Positions 1-7,749 of a stretch of 64,000 bases of DNA are shown here, piece after piece (position 1 is the stretch's first letter; every line of letters starts with the position of its first letter). Both the position numbers and the translations under genes were made by a program. The notes under the pieces are model-generated. The model saw only the letters and a list, made by a program, of their open reading frames with translations, ran no database searches and was not told the DNA's origin. Source of the stretch: Mycolicibacterium hodleri. GTDB lineage: Bacteria; Actinomycetota; Actinomycetes; Mycobacteriales; Mycobacteriaceae. The stretch spans positions 52,237 through 116,236 of the forward strand of contig NZ_JACKTL010000062.1 in assembly GCF_025822245.1 (NCBI RefSeq). The letters are read 5' to 3'.

Positions 1-582
1 GTGCGTAAGTGGAAGCGTGTGGAAACCGCGGAGGGGACGCGGTTTCGGTCTGCCCTCGCGGCGCACGAGGCGACGTTGCTGCAGAGCCTCGTCAACTCGC
101 TGATGGACATGCTCGTCGACCGCGAAACGTCCTCGCCCACCGACGAACTCGAAGAACTCACCGGCATGCGGACCGGCCACTCGAAGCCGCCCGAGGACGA
201 CACGATGTTGCGGTTGCTACCGGACTTCTTCCGCCCGCAGCACGACCACCCGGCGGGCTCGCGCACCGCGGAGAGCCTCAACAGCGCGCTCCGCAGCCTG
301 CACGAGCCCGAGATCATCGAGGCGAAACGCCATGCGGGACAACGGATGCTCGCCACGCTGCCCGCCGGCGGGGGTCGGTTCGAGATCGCCGAGGACGACG
401 CGCACTGCTGGGCCGCCTGCGTCAACGACCTCCGGCTGGCGCTGGGGACCATGCTCGAGATCGGCGCCGACGGCCCCGACCACCTGCCGGCCGAACATCC
501 GATGGCGGGCCACCTGGACGTGTACCAGTGGCTGACCGTCCTGCAGGAGTATCTGGTGCTCGGGCTGATGGGCAAGAAGTAG
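1..582 (+). CDS. DUF2017 family protein (Rv1332-like)
   Basis: A 193-residue soluble protein whose GTG start is the first base of the window. The N-terminus (MRKWKRVETAEGTRFRSAL, with GTG read as Met) matches the beginning I remember for Rv1332, so the gene looks complete. It has no signal peptide or membrane segment. DUF2017 proteins have no assigned biochemical role; in mycobacteria they sit beside clpS and a P1 peptidase, and the P1 peptidase gene follows here after 2 bp, so co-transcription is likely. Family assignment is by sequence resemblance and neighbourhood; function is unknown. Confidence 0.85.
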   Translation: MRKWKRVETAEGTRFRSALAAHEATLLQSLVNSLMDMLVDRETSSPTDELEELTGMRTGHSKPPEDDTMLRLLPDFFRPQHDHPAGSRTAESLNSALRSLHEPEIIEAKRHAGQRMLATLPAGGGRFEIAEDDAHCWAACVNDLRLALGTMLEIGADGPDHLPAEHPMAGHLDVYQWLTVLQEYLVLGLMGKK

Positions 583-584
583 AC

Positions 585-1613
585 GTGCCGGGCTCGATCA
601 CCGACGTGTCCGGCATCCTCGTCGGCAACCATCACCGGCTGGATCCCGACGCGACCCTGGGTGCCGGGTGGGCGTGCGGCACCACCGTGGTCCTGGTCCC
701 GCCGGGCACGACCGGCGCGGTCGACGTGCGGGGCGGCGCGCCAGGCACCAGGGAGACCGACCTGCTTGACCCCGCCAACACCGTGCGCTACGTCGACGCC
801 GTCGTGCTGACGGGCGGCAGTGCCTACGGACTCGCGGCCGCCGACGGCGTCATGCAGTGGCTGGAACGGCACGATCGCGGGGTGGCGATGGACGGCGGCC
901 TGGTGCCGATCGTGCCCGCCGCGGTGATCTTCGACCTTCCCGTCGGCGGGTGGCAGTGCCGCCCGACCGCCGACTTCGGCGCCGCCGCGGCCGACGCCGC
1001 CGGCGTCGAGGTGCCGATGGGCAACGTCGGCGCGGGGGTGGGTGCCCGAGCCGGCGTGCTCAAGGGCGGTCTGGGCACCGCGTCGGTGGTTCTCGACGAC
1101 ATCGGCGTCACCGTCGGCGCGGTCGTGGTGGTGAACTCGGCGGGCAACGTGGTCGACCCGCGCACCGGACTGCCGTGGATGGCCGACCTGGTCGCCGACT
1201 GGGGCCTGACCCCGCCACCCGCCGATCAGATCGCGGCGCTGGCCGACCGTGACGCCGAACTGTCACCCCTGAACACGACGATCGCCGTCGTCGCCACCGA
1301 CGCCGCGCTGAGCAAGTCGGCGTGCAAGCGCGTGGCCGTCGCCGCCCAAGACGGCTTGGCGCGCACCACGAGGCCGTCGCACACCCCGCTCGACGGCGAC
1401 ACCGTCTTCGCGTTGTCCACCGGGGCCGTCGAGGTCGCACCCGCATCCGACGTCCCGGCCGCGATGTCGCCGGAGACCACGTTGACCACGCGCGTCGGCG
1501 CGGCCGCCGCCGACTGCCTGGCCAGCGCGGTGCTCGCCGCGGTGCTGGCCGCCGAGACGATCGCCGGCGTGCCGAGCTACCGCGACCTGCTGCCGGGAGC
1601 GTTCACGACGTAG
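585..1613 (+). CDS. P1 family (DmpA-like) peptidase
   Basis: About 342 residues from GTG 585, two bases after the DUF2017 stop. Start chosen because the conserved N-terminus (ITDVSGILVGNHH) begins just after it; the open frame extends further upstream only as an antisense-like shadow. P1 peptidases are N-terminal nucleophile hydrolases that self-cleave before a Ser/Thr. Here PLNTTIAVVATDA around residues 228-240 fits the cleavage region, with Asn230|Thr231 the likely bond (inferred). The LTGGSAYGLAAADGV segment is typical of the family. Probable intracellular aminopeptidase or amidase of unknown substrate, equivalent to Rv1333. In M. tuberculosis it is followed by mec-cysO-cysM; here a rhomboid gene follows directly. 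Confidence 0.85.
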   Translation: MPGSITDVSGILVGNHHRLDPDATLGAGWACGTTVVLVPPGTTGAVDVRGGAPGTRETDLLDPANTVRYVDAVVLTGGSAYGLAAADGVMQWLERHDRGVAMDGGLVPIVPAAVIFDLPVGGWQCRPTADFGAAAADAAGVEVPMGNVGAGVGARAGVLKGGLGTASVVLDDIGVTVGAVVVVNSAGNVVDPRTGLPWMADLVADWGLTPPPADQIAALADRDAELSPLNTTIAVVATDAALSKSACKRVAVAAQDGLARTTRPSHTPLDGDTVFALSTGAVEVAPASDVPAAMSPETTLTTRVGAAAADCLASAVLAAVLAAETIAGVPSYRDLLPGAFTT

Positions 1614-1662
1614 TGGGTCCCGGCGCGCGCCGGTAGCCTCGTTGGGGAGCGGAAGGGCGGCA

Positions 1663-2319
1663 ATGGCGACGAGTGGAACCGGTCTCACGGCGAACCCGAA
1701 GAAACCCGGCTGGATGGTCGGCGGCGCCACCGTCCTCGCGTTCGTGGCGCTGCTGTACGTCGTCGAGGCCGTCGACCAGGTGTCCGGCAGTCGACTCGAG
1801 CAGGACGGCATCCGGCCACTCGAGGTGGACGGACTGTGGGGAATCCTCTGGGCCCCGCTGCTCCACGCGAACTGGGCGCACCTCGCCGCCAACACCGTGC
1901 CCGCGCTGGTCCTCGGCTTCCTGGTCTCACTCGCGGGAATGGCCCGGTTCGTCTACGCGACCGCCATCGTGTGGATCCTCGGTGGGCTCGGCACGTGGCT
2001 CATCGGCAACCTCGGCGCCCCGGCCGGTGTGGAGACCAACCACATCGGTGCCTCCGGGCTGATCTTTGGTTGGTTGACGTTCCTGATCGTGTTCGGGTTC
2101 TTCACCCGCCACGCCTGGCAGATCGTCGTCGGAATCGTGGTCTTCCTCGTCTACGGGGGCGTGCTGTGGGGCGCGCTGCCCGGCACGTTCGGGGTGTCGT
2201 GGCAGGGCCACCTGTGCGGTGGCATCGCCGGCGTCTTCGCCGCGTACGTGCTCTCGGGTCCCGAGCGACGAACGAGGGCCAAGCGCACGCCGAAGATCGC
2301 GCCACGCTCGGCCGTCTGA
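1663..2319 (+). CDS. Rhomboid family intramembrane serine protease (Rv1337-like)
   Basis: 218 residues with about six hydrophobic segments. Catalytic Ser is in the GASG motif (Ser131) and the partner His in QGHLCGG (His183); HANWAHLAAN near residues 68-77 is the usual loop/TM2 His/Asn signature. Rhomboids cleave substrates inside the membrane; the mycobacterial substrate is not known. ATG 1663 is preferred over TTG 1642 because GGAAGGG lies just upstream. A TAGCCT hexamer at 1634-1639 is a possible -10. Expected neighbours are cysM upstream and murI downstream; both are missing. Confidence 0.85.
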   Translation: MATSGTGLTANPKKPGWMVGGATVLAFVALLYVVEAVDQVSGSRLEQDGIRPLEVDGLWGILWAPLLHANWAHLAANTVPALVLGFLVSLAGMARFVYATAIVWILGGLGTWLIGNLGAPAGVETNHIGASGLIFGWLTFLIVFGFFTRHAWQIVVGIVVFLVYGGVLWGALPGTFGVSWQGHLCGGIAGVFAAYVLSGPERRTRAKRTPKIAPRSAV

Positions 2320-2490
2320 GCATCCGTTGCGCTTTGCTGACACGAGGCTTTCGCCACAATCGCGTCGCGCCGCGGGCGCCGTCTCGGTGGGCGTCGGGCC
2401 AGCTGAGAGCTCACGATTCGCCCGGTTCATGACACTGGGAACGAATTGCACTGATGTTTTCGTCACGCGCGGATCGGGCATGGCAAGCTG

Positions 2491-3264
2491 ATGGGCGTGC
2501 GAGTCACCGTACTGGGCTGTTCCGGTAGCGTCACCGGGCCGGATTCGCCTGCTTCCGGGTACCTGGTCACGGCGCCGGACACCCCGCCGCTGGCCGTCGA
2601 CTTCGGCGGCGGAGTGCTCGGCGCACTGCAGCGCCACGCCGACCCCGGCACCGTCAACGTCCTCCTCTCGCACCTGCATGCCGACCACTGCCTGGACCTA
2701 CCCGGTCTGTTCGTCTGGCGTCGCTATCACCCGACACCCCCCAAGGGCCGAGCGCTGATGTACGGACCGGCCGACACGTGGTCGCGGCTGGGCGCGGCGT
2801 CCTCACCGGAGGGTGGTGAGATCGACGACTTCACCGACATCTTCGACATTCACCAGTGGGTGGACGGTGAAGCGGTCCAGATCGGGGCGCTGAACGTGCT
2901 GCCCCGCTTGGTGTGTCATCCGACGGAGTCCTACGGCATGCGCTTCACCGATCCGTCCGGGGCGACGCTGGTCTACAGCGGTGACACGGGCTACTGCGAC
3001 GAGCTGATCGAATTGGCCACCGGCGCCGACGTCTTCCTCTGCGAGGCGTCGTGGACGCACGCCGCCGACCGGCCGCCGAAGCTGCACCTCTCGGGCACCG
3101 AGGCGGGCCGCGTGGCCGCCAAGGCCGGGGTGCACGAGCTGCTGTTGACCCACATCCCGCCGTGGACGTCGCGTGAGGACGTCATCAGTGAGGCCAAGGC
3201 GGAGTTCGACGGACCGGTGCACGCCGTCGTGTGCAACGAGGCGTTCGAGGTCGTGGCGCACTAG
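2491..3264 (+). CDS. Metallo-beta-lactamase-fold hydrolase, cyclic nucleotide phosphodiesterase type (Rv1339-like)
   Basis: 257-residue cytoplasmic protein. The zinc-binding motif HLHADH is at residues 61-66 and a second metal motif (SGDTGYCDEL) is near 165-175; TGPDSPASGYLV at the N-terminus is typical of this branch. Rv1339, the equivalent by synteny, has been described as an atypical class II cAMP phosphodiesterase, so cAMP hydrolysis is the best functional guess; ribonuclease-Z-like activity is the alternative. Starts at ATG 2491 after a 171-bp gap where murI would be expected. rph follows 30 bp downstream with its own promoter. Confidence 0.85.
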   Translation: MGVRVTVLGCSGSVTGPDSPASGYLVTAPDTPPLAVDFGGGVLGALQRHADPGTVNVLLSHLHADHCLDLPGLFVWRRYHPTPPKGRALMYGPADTWSRLGAASSPEGGEIDDFTDIFDIHQWVDGEAVQIGALNVLPRLVCHPTESYGMRFTDPSGATLVYSGDTGYCDELIELATGADVFLCEASWTHAADRPPKLHLSGTEAGRVAAKAGVHELLLTHIPPWTSREDVISEAKAEFDGPVHAVVCNEAFEVVAH

Positions 3265-3282
3265 CCACCACCCCGTACCGGT

Positions 3283-3288
3283 TAGGGT
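3283..3288 (+). promoter_or_regulatory. Candidate -10 hexamer, leaderless rph transcript
   Basis: TAGGGT ends 6 nt before the GTG start of rph at 3295. In mycobacteria a TANNNT hexamer at this spacing usually puts the first transcribed base on the start codon. No Shine-Dalgarno sequence is visible, which agrees. Inferred from position only. Confidence 0.45.
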
Positions 3289-3294
3289 TGGCGG

Positions 3295-4077
3295 GTGTCC
3301 AGACGAGAAGACGGACGACTCGACGACGAGTTGCGACCGGTAACCATCACCCGCGGCTTCACCAAGCATCCGGCCGGATCCGTCCTCGTCGAGTTCGGTC
3401 AGACGCGCGTGATGTGCACGGCCAGCGTCACCGAGGGCGTGCCGCGCTGGCGCAAGGGCTCGGGGTTGGGCTGGCTGACCGCCGAATACGCGATGCTGCC
3501 CGCCGCCACCCACACGCGCTCGGACCGTGAGTCGGTCCGGGGCAAGGTCGGCGGCCGCACCCAGGAGATCAGCCGACTGGTCGGACGCTCGCTGCGGGCG
3601 TGCATCGACCTTGCGGCGCTGGGGGAGAACACGGTCGCCATCGACTGCGACGTGCTGCAGGCCGACGGCGGCACCCGGACCGCGGCCATCACCGGTGCGT
3701 ACGTGGCCCTGTCCGACGCGGTCACCTATCTGTCGGCCGCCGGGCGGCTGTCGGACCCGCGGCCGTTGTCGTGCGCCATCGCGGCGGTGTCGGTCGGCGT
3801 CGTCGACGGGCGGGTGCGCACCGATCTGCCGTACGAGGAGGACTCCCGCGCCGAGGTCGACATGAACGTCGTCGCCACTGACACCGGGACCCTCGTCGAG
3901 ATCCAGGGCACCGGCGAGGGTGCGACCTTCCCCCGCACGACGCTGGACAAGATGCTCGACGCCGCGCTGGCCGCCTGCGACCAGTTGTTCGTGGTGCAGC
4001 GCGACGCACTTGCGCTGCCCTACCCGGGCGAGCTGCCGGAGCCGACGACGCCGCCCAAGAAGGCGTTCGGAAGCTGA
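3295..4077 (+). CDS. rph: Ribonuclease PH
   Basis: 260 residues, the usual RNase PH length. It trims the 3' ends of tRNA precursors using phosphate. The N-terminus has the conserved RPVTITRGFTKHPAGSVLVE block; RGKVGGRTQEISRLVGRSLRA and the acidic DCDVLQADGGTRTAAITG block (around residues 117-134) hold phosphate- and metal-site residues. Starts at GTG 3295 with no Shine-Dalgarno. The pyrophosphatase gene begins inside or at its stop codon, so the two are translationally linked. Order Rv1339-rph-rdgB matches M. tuberculosis. Confidence 0.95.
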   Translation: MSRREDGRLDDELRPVTITRGFTKHPAGSVLVEFGQTRVMCTASVTEGVPRWRKGSGLGWLTAEYAMLPAATHTRSDRESVRGKVGGRTQEISRLVGRSLRACIDLAALGENTVAIDCDVLQADGGTRTAAITGAYVALSDAVTYLSAAGRLSDPRPLSCAIAAVSVGVVDGRVRTDLPYEEDSRAEVDMNVVATDTGTLVEIQGTGEGATFPRTTLDKMLDAALAACDQLFVVQRDALALPYPGELPEPTTPPKKAFGS

Positions 4078-4673
4078 CCGTTCTGCTGGTCGCCAGCCGC
4101 AACCCGAAGAAGCTGGCCGAATTGCGCCGCGTGCTCGACGACGCCGGCGTCGGGGGTCTGCGCCTGCTGTCACTCGACGACGTGGAGCCGTTCGAGGAGG
4201 CGCCCGAGACGGGTGCCACGTTCGAGGAGAACGCGTTGGCCAAGGCGCGCGATGCGTATCGGGCGAGCGGGCTCGCCTCGGTGGCCGACGATTCGGGGCT
4301 CGCCGTCGACGCGCTCAACGGGATGCCCGGCGTGCTCTCCGCGCGGTGGGCGGGGGCCCACGGCGACGACGTCGCCAATCTCCAACTGCTGCTTGGTCAG
4401 CTGCACGACGTTCCCGACGACCGGCGCGGTGCGTCGTTCGTCTCGGCGTGCGCACTGGTGTCGTCGGCGGGCGAGAGCGTGTTCCGTGGGGAGTGGACCG
4501 GCCGCATCGCCCGCGCCCCCCGGGGCGACGGAGGGTTCGGATACGACCCGATCTTCGTGCCGGCCGGCTCGGATCGCTCCGCGGGCGAACTGACCCCGGC
4601 GGAGAAGGATGCCGCGTCCCATCGTGGGCGCGCCCTGGGCCTGCTGCTGCCCGCGTTGCGCGCGTTGGTCTGA
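4074..4673 (+). CDS. RdgB/HAM1-type dITP/XTP pyrophosphatase
   Basis: Removes non-canonical purine nucleoside triphosphates (XTP, dITP) by hydrolysis to monophosphates. The family's N-terminal substrate motif (VASRNPKKLAELRRVL) is encoded from about 4083, upstream of the first GTG in frame (4122), so that GTG cannot be the true start. No ATG, GTG or TTG exists in frame between the motif and position 4020. CTG 4074, overlapping the rph stop as CTGA with AAGGCG upstream, is the best start and gives 199 residues, near the usual 200. DDSGLAVDALNGMPGVLSAR and GGFGYDPIF motifs are intact. The unusual start is inferred. Confidence 0.85.
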   Translation: MTVLLVASRNPKKLAELRRVLDDAGVGGLRLLSLDDVEPFEEAPETGATFEENALAKARDAYRASGLASVADDSGLAVDALNGMPGVLSARWAGAHGDDVANLQLLLGQLHDVPDDRRGASFVSACALVSSAGESVFRGEWTGRIARAPRGDGGFGYDPIFVPAGSDRSAGELTPAEKDAASHRGRALGLLLPALRALV

Positions 4674-4685
4674 CCGGCCGCAGCC

Positions 4686-5054
4686 TCAGAGGTCGTAGGC
4701 GGCCTTGATCTGCTTGGTCTGGAAGTGCTCCACGATGACGCCGAGCAGCGGGATGGTGCCGGCCAACAGCACGCCGATGGTCTTGCCGATGGGCCACCGC
4801 ACCTTGGTGGCGAGGTTCGCGGCCGACAGCAGGTAGGCGAAGTACACCCAGCCGTGCACGACGCCGATCCAGCTCGGCGGATCCTCGACCTGCACGATGT
4901 ACTTCAGCACCATTTCGTAGCAGAGCGCGATCAGCCAGAGCCCCGTGGTCCAGGCCAGGACGCGGTAGGCGATCAGTGCCTTGCGGATGGGCTCCTTCGG
5001 GGTCCGCGGTGACGACTCGTCGGCAACGGGTGCGTCGGGTTCGGGACTGCTCAT
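4686..5054 (-). CDS. DUF3817 membrane protein (Rv1342c-like)
   Basis: 122 residues from ATG 5054. After a polar N-terminus (about 25 residues, Pro/Asp/Ser rich) it has three hydrophobic segments: ALIAYRVLAWTTGLWLIALC, a VVHGWVYFAYLLSAANLA segment, and TIGVLLAGTIPLLGVIVE. The HGWVYFAYL element is typical of DUF3817, a family of small integral membrane proteins without known role. Its start overlaps the stop of the upstream lprD-like gene by 4 bp (ATGA), so the two form an operon. It converges with the RdgB gene, 12 bp away. Confidence 0.85.
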   Translation of the reverse strand: MSSPEPDAPVADESSPRTPKEPIRKALIAYRVLAWTTGLWLIALCYEMVLKYIVQVEDPPSWIGVVHGWVYFAYLLSAANLATKVRWPIGKTIGVLLAGTIPLLGVIVEHFQTKQIKAAYDL

Positions 5055-5437
5055 GTCGTGGTCCTGTCGTCGGTGTCGGGGCGGCGGTCGGCCTTGGCGA
5101 GCTCGGCCAGGTACGCGTTGTACTCGGAAAGCGTGGGGTCGTCGTCGTGGTGCGCGGCGACCGTGGGCCGCTCGGGCAGCAGACCGTCGGGGATCTCGGT
5201 CGGCTTGTCGTGGTCCGGCCTCGGCGGCGGGGCCTCTTCGTAGCGGACGAACTTGTAGTACGCATAGAAGCAGAAGCCGCCGAACATGGGCCACTGCAGG
5301 GCGTACCCGAGATTCTGGAACGAGCCGGACGCCGACTCGTAGCGCGTCCACTGCCACCAGGCCAGGACCAGGCAGCCCGCTGCGGCGACGAACACCAGCG
5401 CGACGAGCGCCGGTCTCCTACGCCGTGTAGTGGACAT
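5051..5437 (-). CDS. lprD: LprD-like small membrane protein or lipoprotein (Rv1343c-like)
   Basis: 128 residues from ATG 5437; an in-frame start 13 codons upstream is less likely. A basic N-terminus (MSTTRRRRP) precedes a hydrophobic segment containing VAAAGC, a weak lipobox: the -3 residue is Ala rather than Leu/Val, so lipidation at that Cys is uncertain. LGYALQWPMFGGFCFYAYYK is a second hydrophobic segment, and an acidic C-terminal tail follows. M. tuberculosis Rv1343c (lprD) has the same architecture and position. Function unknown. Leads a two-gene operon with the DUF3817 gene. Confidence 0.8.
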   Translation of the reverse strand: MSTTRRRRPALVALVFVAAAGCLVLAWWQWTRYESASGSFQNLGYALQWPMFGGFCFYAYYKFVRYEEAPPPRPDHDKPTEIPDGLLPERPTVAAHHDDDPTLSEYNAYLAELAKADRRPDTDDRTTT

Positions 5438-5593
5438 TCGTCCACGGTACCGCGACGGACGTGGCCGCCGGCGCACTCCTCGGTGGCCCGGTCGACGTCA
5501 GCCAGGGCTCGAGGTCGATCGCCCACGGCAGCCGTACTCCGCGCCGCACGTGACGTGACCGTGCGCTGCCCGAGAGGCATCCGATGATGCAGG

Positions 5594-5599
5594 TACGAT
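5594..5599 (+). promoter_or_regulatory. Candidate -10 of tRNA-Leu
   Basis: TACGAT (TANNNT) lies 10 nt before the first base of mature tRNA-Leu, which would put transcription start a few bases upstream of the 5' end. A GCATC/GATGC inverted repeat (5578-5590) lies just before it. No convincing -35 was seen. Confidence 0.3.
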
Positions 5600-5609
5600 T
5601 TCACGCGTT

Positions 5610-5693
5610 GCGGGCGTGATGGAATTGGCAGACATGATGGCTTTAGGTGCCATTGCTCGGAAGAGCGTGGGGGTTCGAGTCCCCCCGCCCGCA
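5610..5693 (+). tRNA. tRNA-Leu (anticodon UAG)
   Basis: 84-nt class II tRNA with long variable arm. The acceptor GCGGGCG at the 5' end pairs with CGCCCGC at 5686-5692, discriminator A at 5693, no encoded CCA. The anticodon stem ATGGC/GCCAT encloses the loop TTTAGGT, giving anticodon UAG (reads CUA). The T-arm GGGGGTTCGAGTCCCCC is perfect. The flanking genes change here from conserved housekeeping to accessory, but no repeat of the tRNA 3' end was found nearby that would prove an integration event. Confidence 0.95.
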
Positions 5694-5754
5694 CTGCGAG
5701 GGAACCGTAGTAACGTCTCCACCTGAGTATTGTCAACCATACCCAGGAGGATTG

Positions 5755-6693
5755 ATGGCCGAAGAAGCGAAGCCGCTCGTACTGGTGATCGGCGCCGGTG
5801 GGCACGGTGGCACCGGACGGCGCGTCGTCGAGCAACTCCTGGCCCGCGGTCGCGCGGTTCGACTGTTCCTGCGTTCCCGCGGCGCGCACGTGGACGATCT
5901 CGAGCGTCGGGGCGTTCAGGTGGTCATGGGCGACCTGATGGACCGCAGGACGCTCGTCGACGCGGTCGCGGGAGTCGACGCCGTCTACTTCGCCTACCCG
6001 ATCGCCGCGGGTGCCGTCGCGGCCGCCTCGAACCTGGCCTCGGTGCTGCGGGCCGATGGGGTGTCGCCCCACCTCGTGGTGATGTCGATGGGCCCCTCCG
6101 CGGCCGACAGCCCGAGCGCGCTCGGTCGCGCGCAGTGGGTTGCCGAGGAGGTGTTCACTTGGGCCGGCCTCGATCCCACCGTGCTCAGGGTCGCGGCGCT
6201 GTTCTACGAGAACGTCGTCGTGTTGCACGGCAAGGAAATTCGCGAAACCGGCCGGTTCGCCAACAGCTTCGGCACGGCACCCGCGCCGTGGATCGGTGGG
6301 CGCGACGCCGCCGACCTCGCCGTCGCCGCGTTGGTCGACCCCGACCGCTTCGCCGGCGCCAAGGTCAGCTATCCGCCGGGAGCGGAACTGCTCAGCCACG
6401 TTCAGATCGCCGAGGCGATCAGCGCGGAGATCGGCAGCGCGGTCGAGTTCGCGCCGATCTCCGCCGGGGAATGGCAGCGAACGTTGGAGGACGCCTCGAT
6501 GTCTTCTGGCGTCGTCAACGACGCCATGGCACAACACATCTCGGCGGTCGGGGCCCAGTTGGCCCAGCGCGCCGGCGCGGCGATCGTGCCGGACCCGAAG
6601 AAACTGTCCGACGTCATCGGCCGGGAACCGCAGTCCTTCGTCGAGTTCGTCCGCGACAACCGCGAAGCGTTCACGTCGACCGGGACGTCCTGA
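5755..6693 (+). CDS. NmrA-like NAD(P)-binding protein
   Basis: 312 residues. A Rossmann nucleotide-binding motif (VIGAGGHGGTGRRVVEQLL) lies at residues 10-28, followed by GRAVRLFLR and VVMGDLMDR, typical of atypical SDRs of the NmrA/NAD(P)H-binding group. The SDR catalytic YxxxK is not evident, so it may be a redox sensor or an atypical reductase. Start at ATG 5755 is fixed by a strong AGGAGG at 5745-5750; TATTGT at 5728-5733 is a plausible -10. The open frame upstream runs through the tRNA gene and is not used. Its 3' end overlaps the convergent GlxA-type regulator by 23 bp. Confidence 0.8.
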   Translation: MAEEAKPLVLVIGAGGHGGTGRRVVEQLLARGRAVRLFLRSRGAHVDDLERRGVQVVMGDLMDRRTLVDAVAGVDAVYFAYPIAAGAVAAASNLASVLRADGVSPHLVVMSMGPSAADSPSALGRAQWVAEEVFTWAGLDPTVLRVAALFYENVVVLHGKEIRETGRFANSFGTAPAPWIGGRDAADLAVAALVDPDRFAGAKVSYPPGAELLSHVQIAEAISAEIGSAVEFAPISAGEWQRTLEDASMSSGVVNDAMAQHISAVGAQLAQRAGAAIVPDPKKLSDVIGREPQSFVEFVRDNREAFTSTGTS

Positions 6694-7657
6694 AGCGACT
6701 GCGGTAGGCGCTGGGGGTGATGCCGAGCTCGCGGTGAAACAGCCGGCGCAACGACTCGCTCGAGCCCACCCCCGTCTGCTCGGCCACCTGGTCGAGTGTC
6801 GCGTGGCCACTGGTCAACGCCGCGCACGCTGCCTCCAGGCGGGTCCGGTCGACGAAGTGCTGTGGGGTGTGGCCGGTTTCGGCGAGGAACAAGCGCGACA
6901 GGTGCCGCGGGCTGACGCCGGCTCCGTCCGCGAGACTGGCCAACGTGTGGTTGCGGCGGGGGTTCTCGGTGATGTCGTCCATCACCATGCGCACCACGGA
7001 GTGATCGGTGGGCTGCGCGTCGAGGCGCACGCTGAACTGGGACTGGTCACCAGGGCGGGCCATGAACACGACCAGGTCCCTGGCAACCTCCCTGGCGAGC
7101 ACCGGTCCGTGATCCTGCTCGATCAGCGACAGGACCAGGTCGATGCCCGCCGTGACGCCGGCCGAGGTCGTGAACGTGCCGTCGGTGACGAACAACGACG
7201 CCGAGTCGACGGTCACCTCTGGATAGCGTGCGGCCAGGTGGCGGGCCAGCTTCCAGTGCGTGGCGACGCGGCGACCGTCGAGCAGCCCCGTCGCCGCCAG
7301 CGGGAAGGCGCCCGCGCAGATGGACACCGTGCGACGGCTGCGCTGGGAGAGGTCCCGCACCGCGGCGACGAGGGCGGTGTCGGTGACGCTGGCCTGCCAG
7401 TTCGGCGACCCCGGCACCAGCAGCGTGCCGAACGTCGCAGGAAGGTCGTCGACGCCCGCGTCCGCGCCGTGGCGGGCACCCGAGCTGGCCACCACGTCGG
7501 CACCGGTCAGCGAGGCGTGGGTGATGCGGTAGGCCGCACCGAAGGCGTTGGCCGAGGCGAACGCGTCGATCGGACCCGCGACGTCGAGCATCTGGACTCC
7601 GTCGTAGAGCAGGACCACGACGTCGTGCGCTTCAGTGTCCATATCTGAGGTTTTCAT
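6671..7657 (-). CDS. GlxA-type transcriptional regulator (DJ-1/PfpI domain + AraC HTH)
   Basis: 328 residues from ATG 7657 (ATG 7642 is an alternative; neither has a clear Shine-Dalgarno). The N-terminal 180 residues resemble a DJ-1/PfpI amidotransferase-like domain (VVVLLYDGVQMLDVAGP; the elbow SICAGAFPLAATGLLDGR), and the C-terminal 110 residues form an AraC-type double HTH (LASLADGAGVSPRHLSRLF; TLDQVAEQTGVGSSESLRRL). Such proteins are DNA-binding regulators, not enzymes. It is divergent from the HD-domain gene at 7750, its most likely target (inferred). The 3' end overlaps the NmrA-like gene. Confidence 0.88.
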   Translation of the reverse strand: MKTSDMDTEAHDVVVLLYDGVQMLDVAGPIDAFASANAFGAAYRITHASLTGADVVASSGARHGADAGVDDLPATFGTLLVPGSPNWQASVTDTALVAAVRDLSQRSRRTVSICAGAFPLAATGLLDGRRVATHWKLARHLAARYPEVTVDSASLFVTDGTFTTSAGVTAGIDLVLSLIEQDHGPVLAREVARDLVVFMARPGDQSQFSVRLDAQPTDHSVVRMVMDDITENPRRNHTLASLADGAGVSPRHLSRLFLAETGHTPQHFVDRTRLEAACAALTSGHATLDQVAEQTGVGSSESLRRLFHRELGITPSAYRSRFRTSRST

Positions 7658-7749
7658 GTCTGGAAGCGCACGGCACGGGCGCCTCCGTCGGACCGATAGT
7701 CGAAGGAGTAGACCGGCACCACCGCCGGCCACGTCGAAGGGAACACATC

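Noticed and set aside
2320..2490. murI remnant
   Set aside because: None of the three frames on either strand shows a MurI motif; it looks like plain intergenic DNA.
4122..4673. GTG 4122 as start of the RdgB-type gene
   Set aside because: Removes the essential N-terminal substrate motif; length would be 183 rather than about 200.
5610..5760. tRNA-Leu as attachment site of an integrated element
   Set aside because: No integrase and no repeat of the tRNA 3' end was seen downstream.
4315..6810. 831-codon minus-strand open frame
   Set aside because: Runs through several genes and the tRNA-Leu; no recognisable domain.
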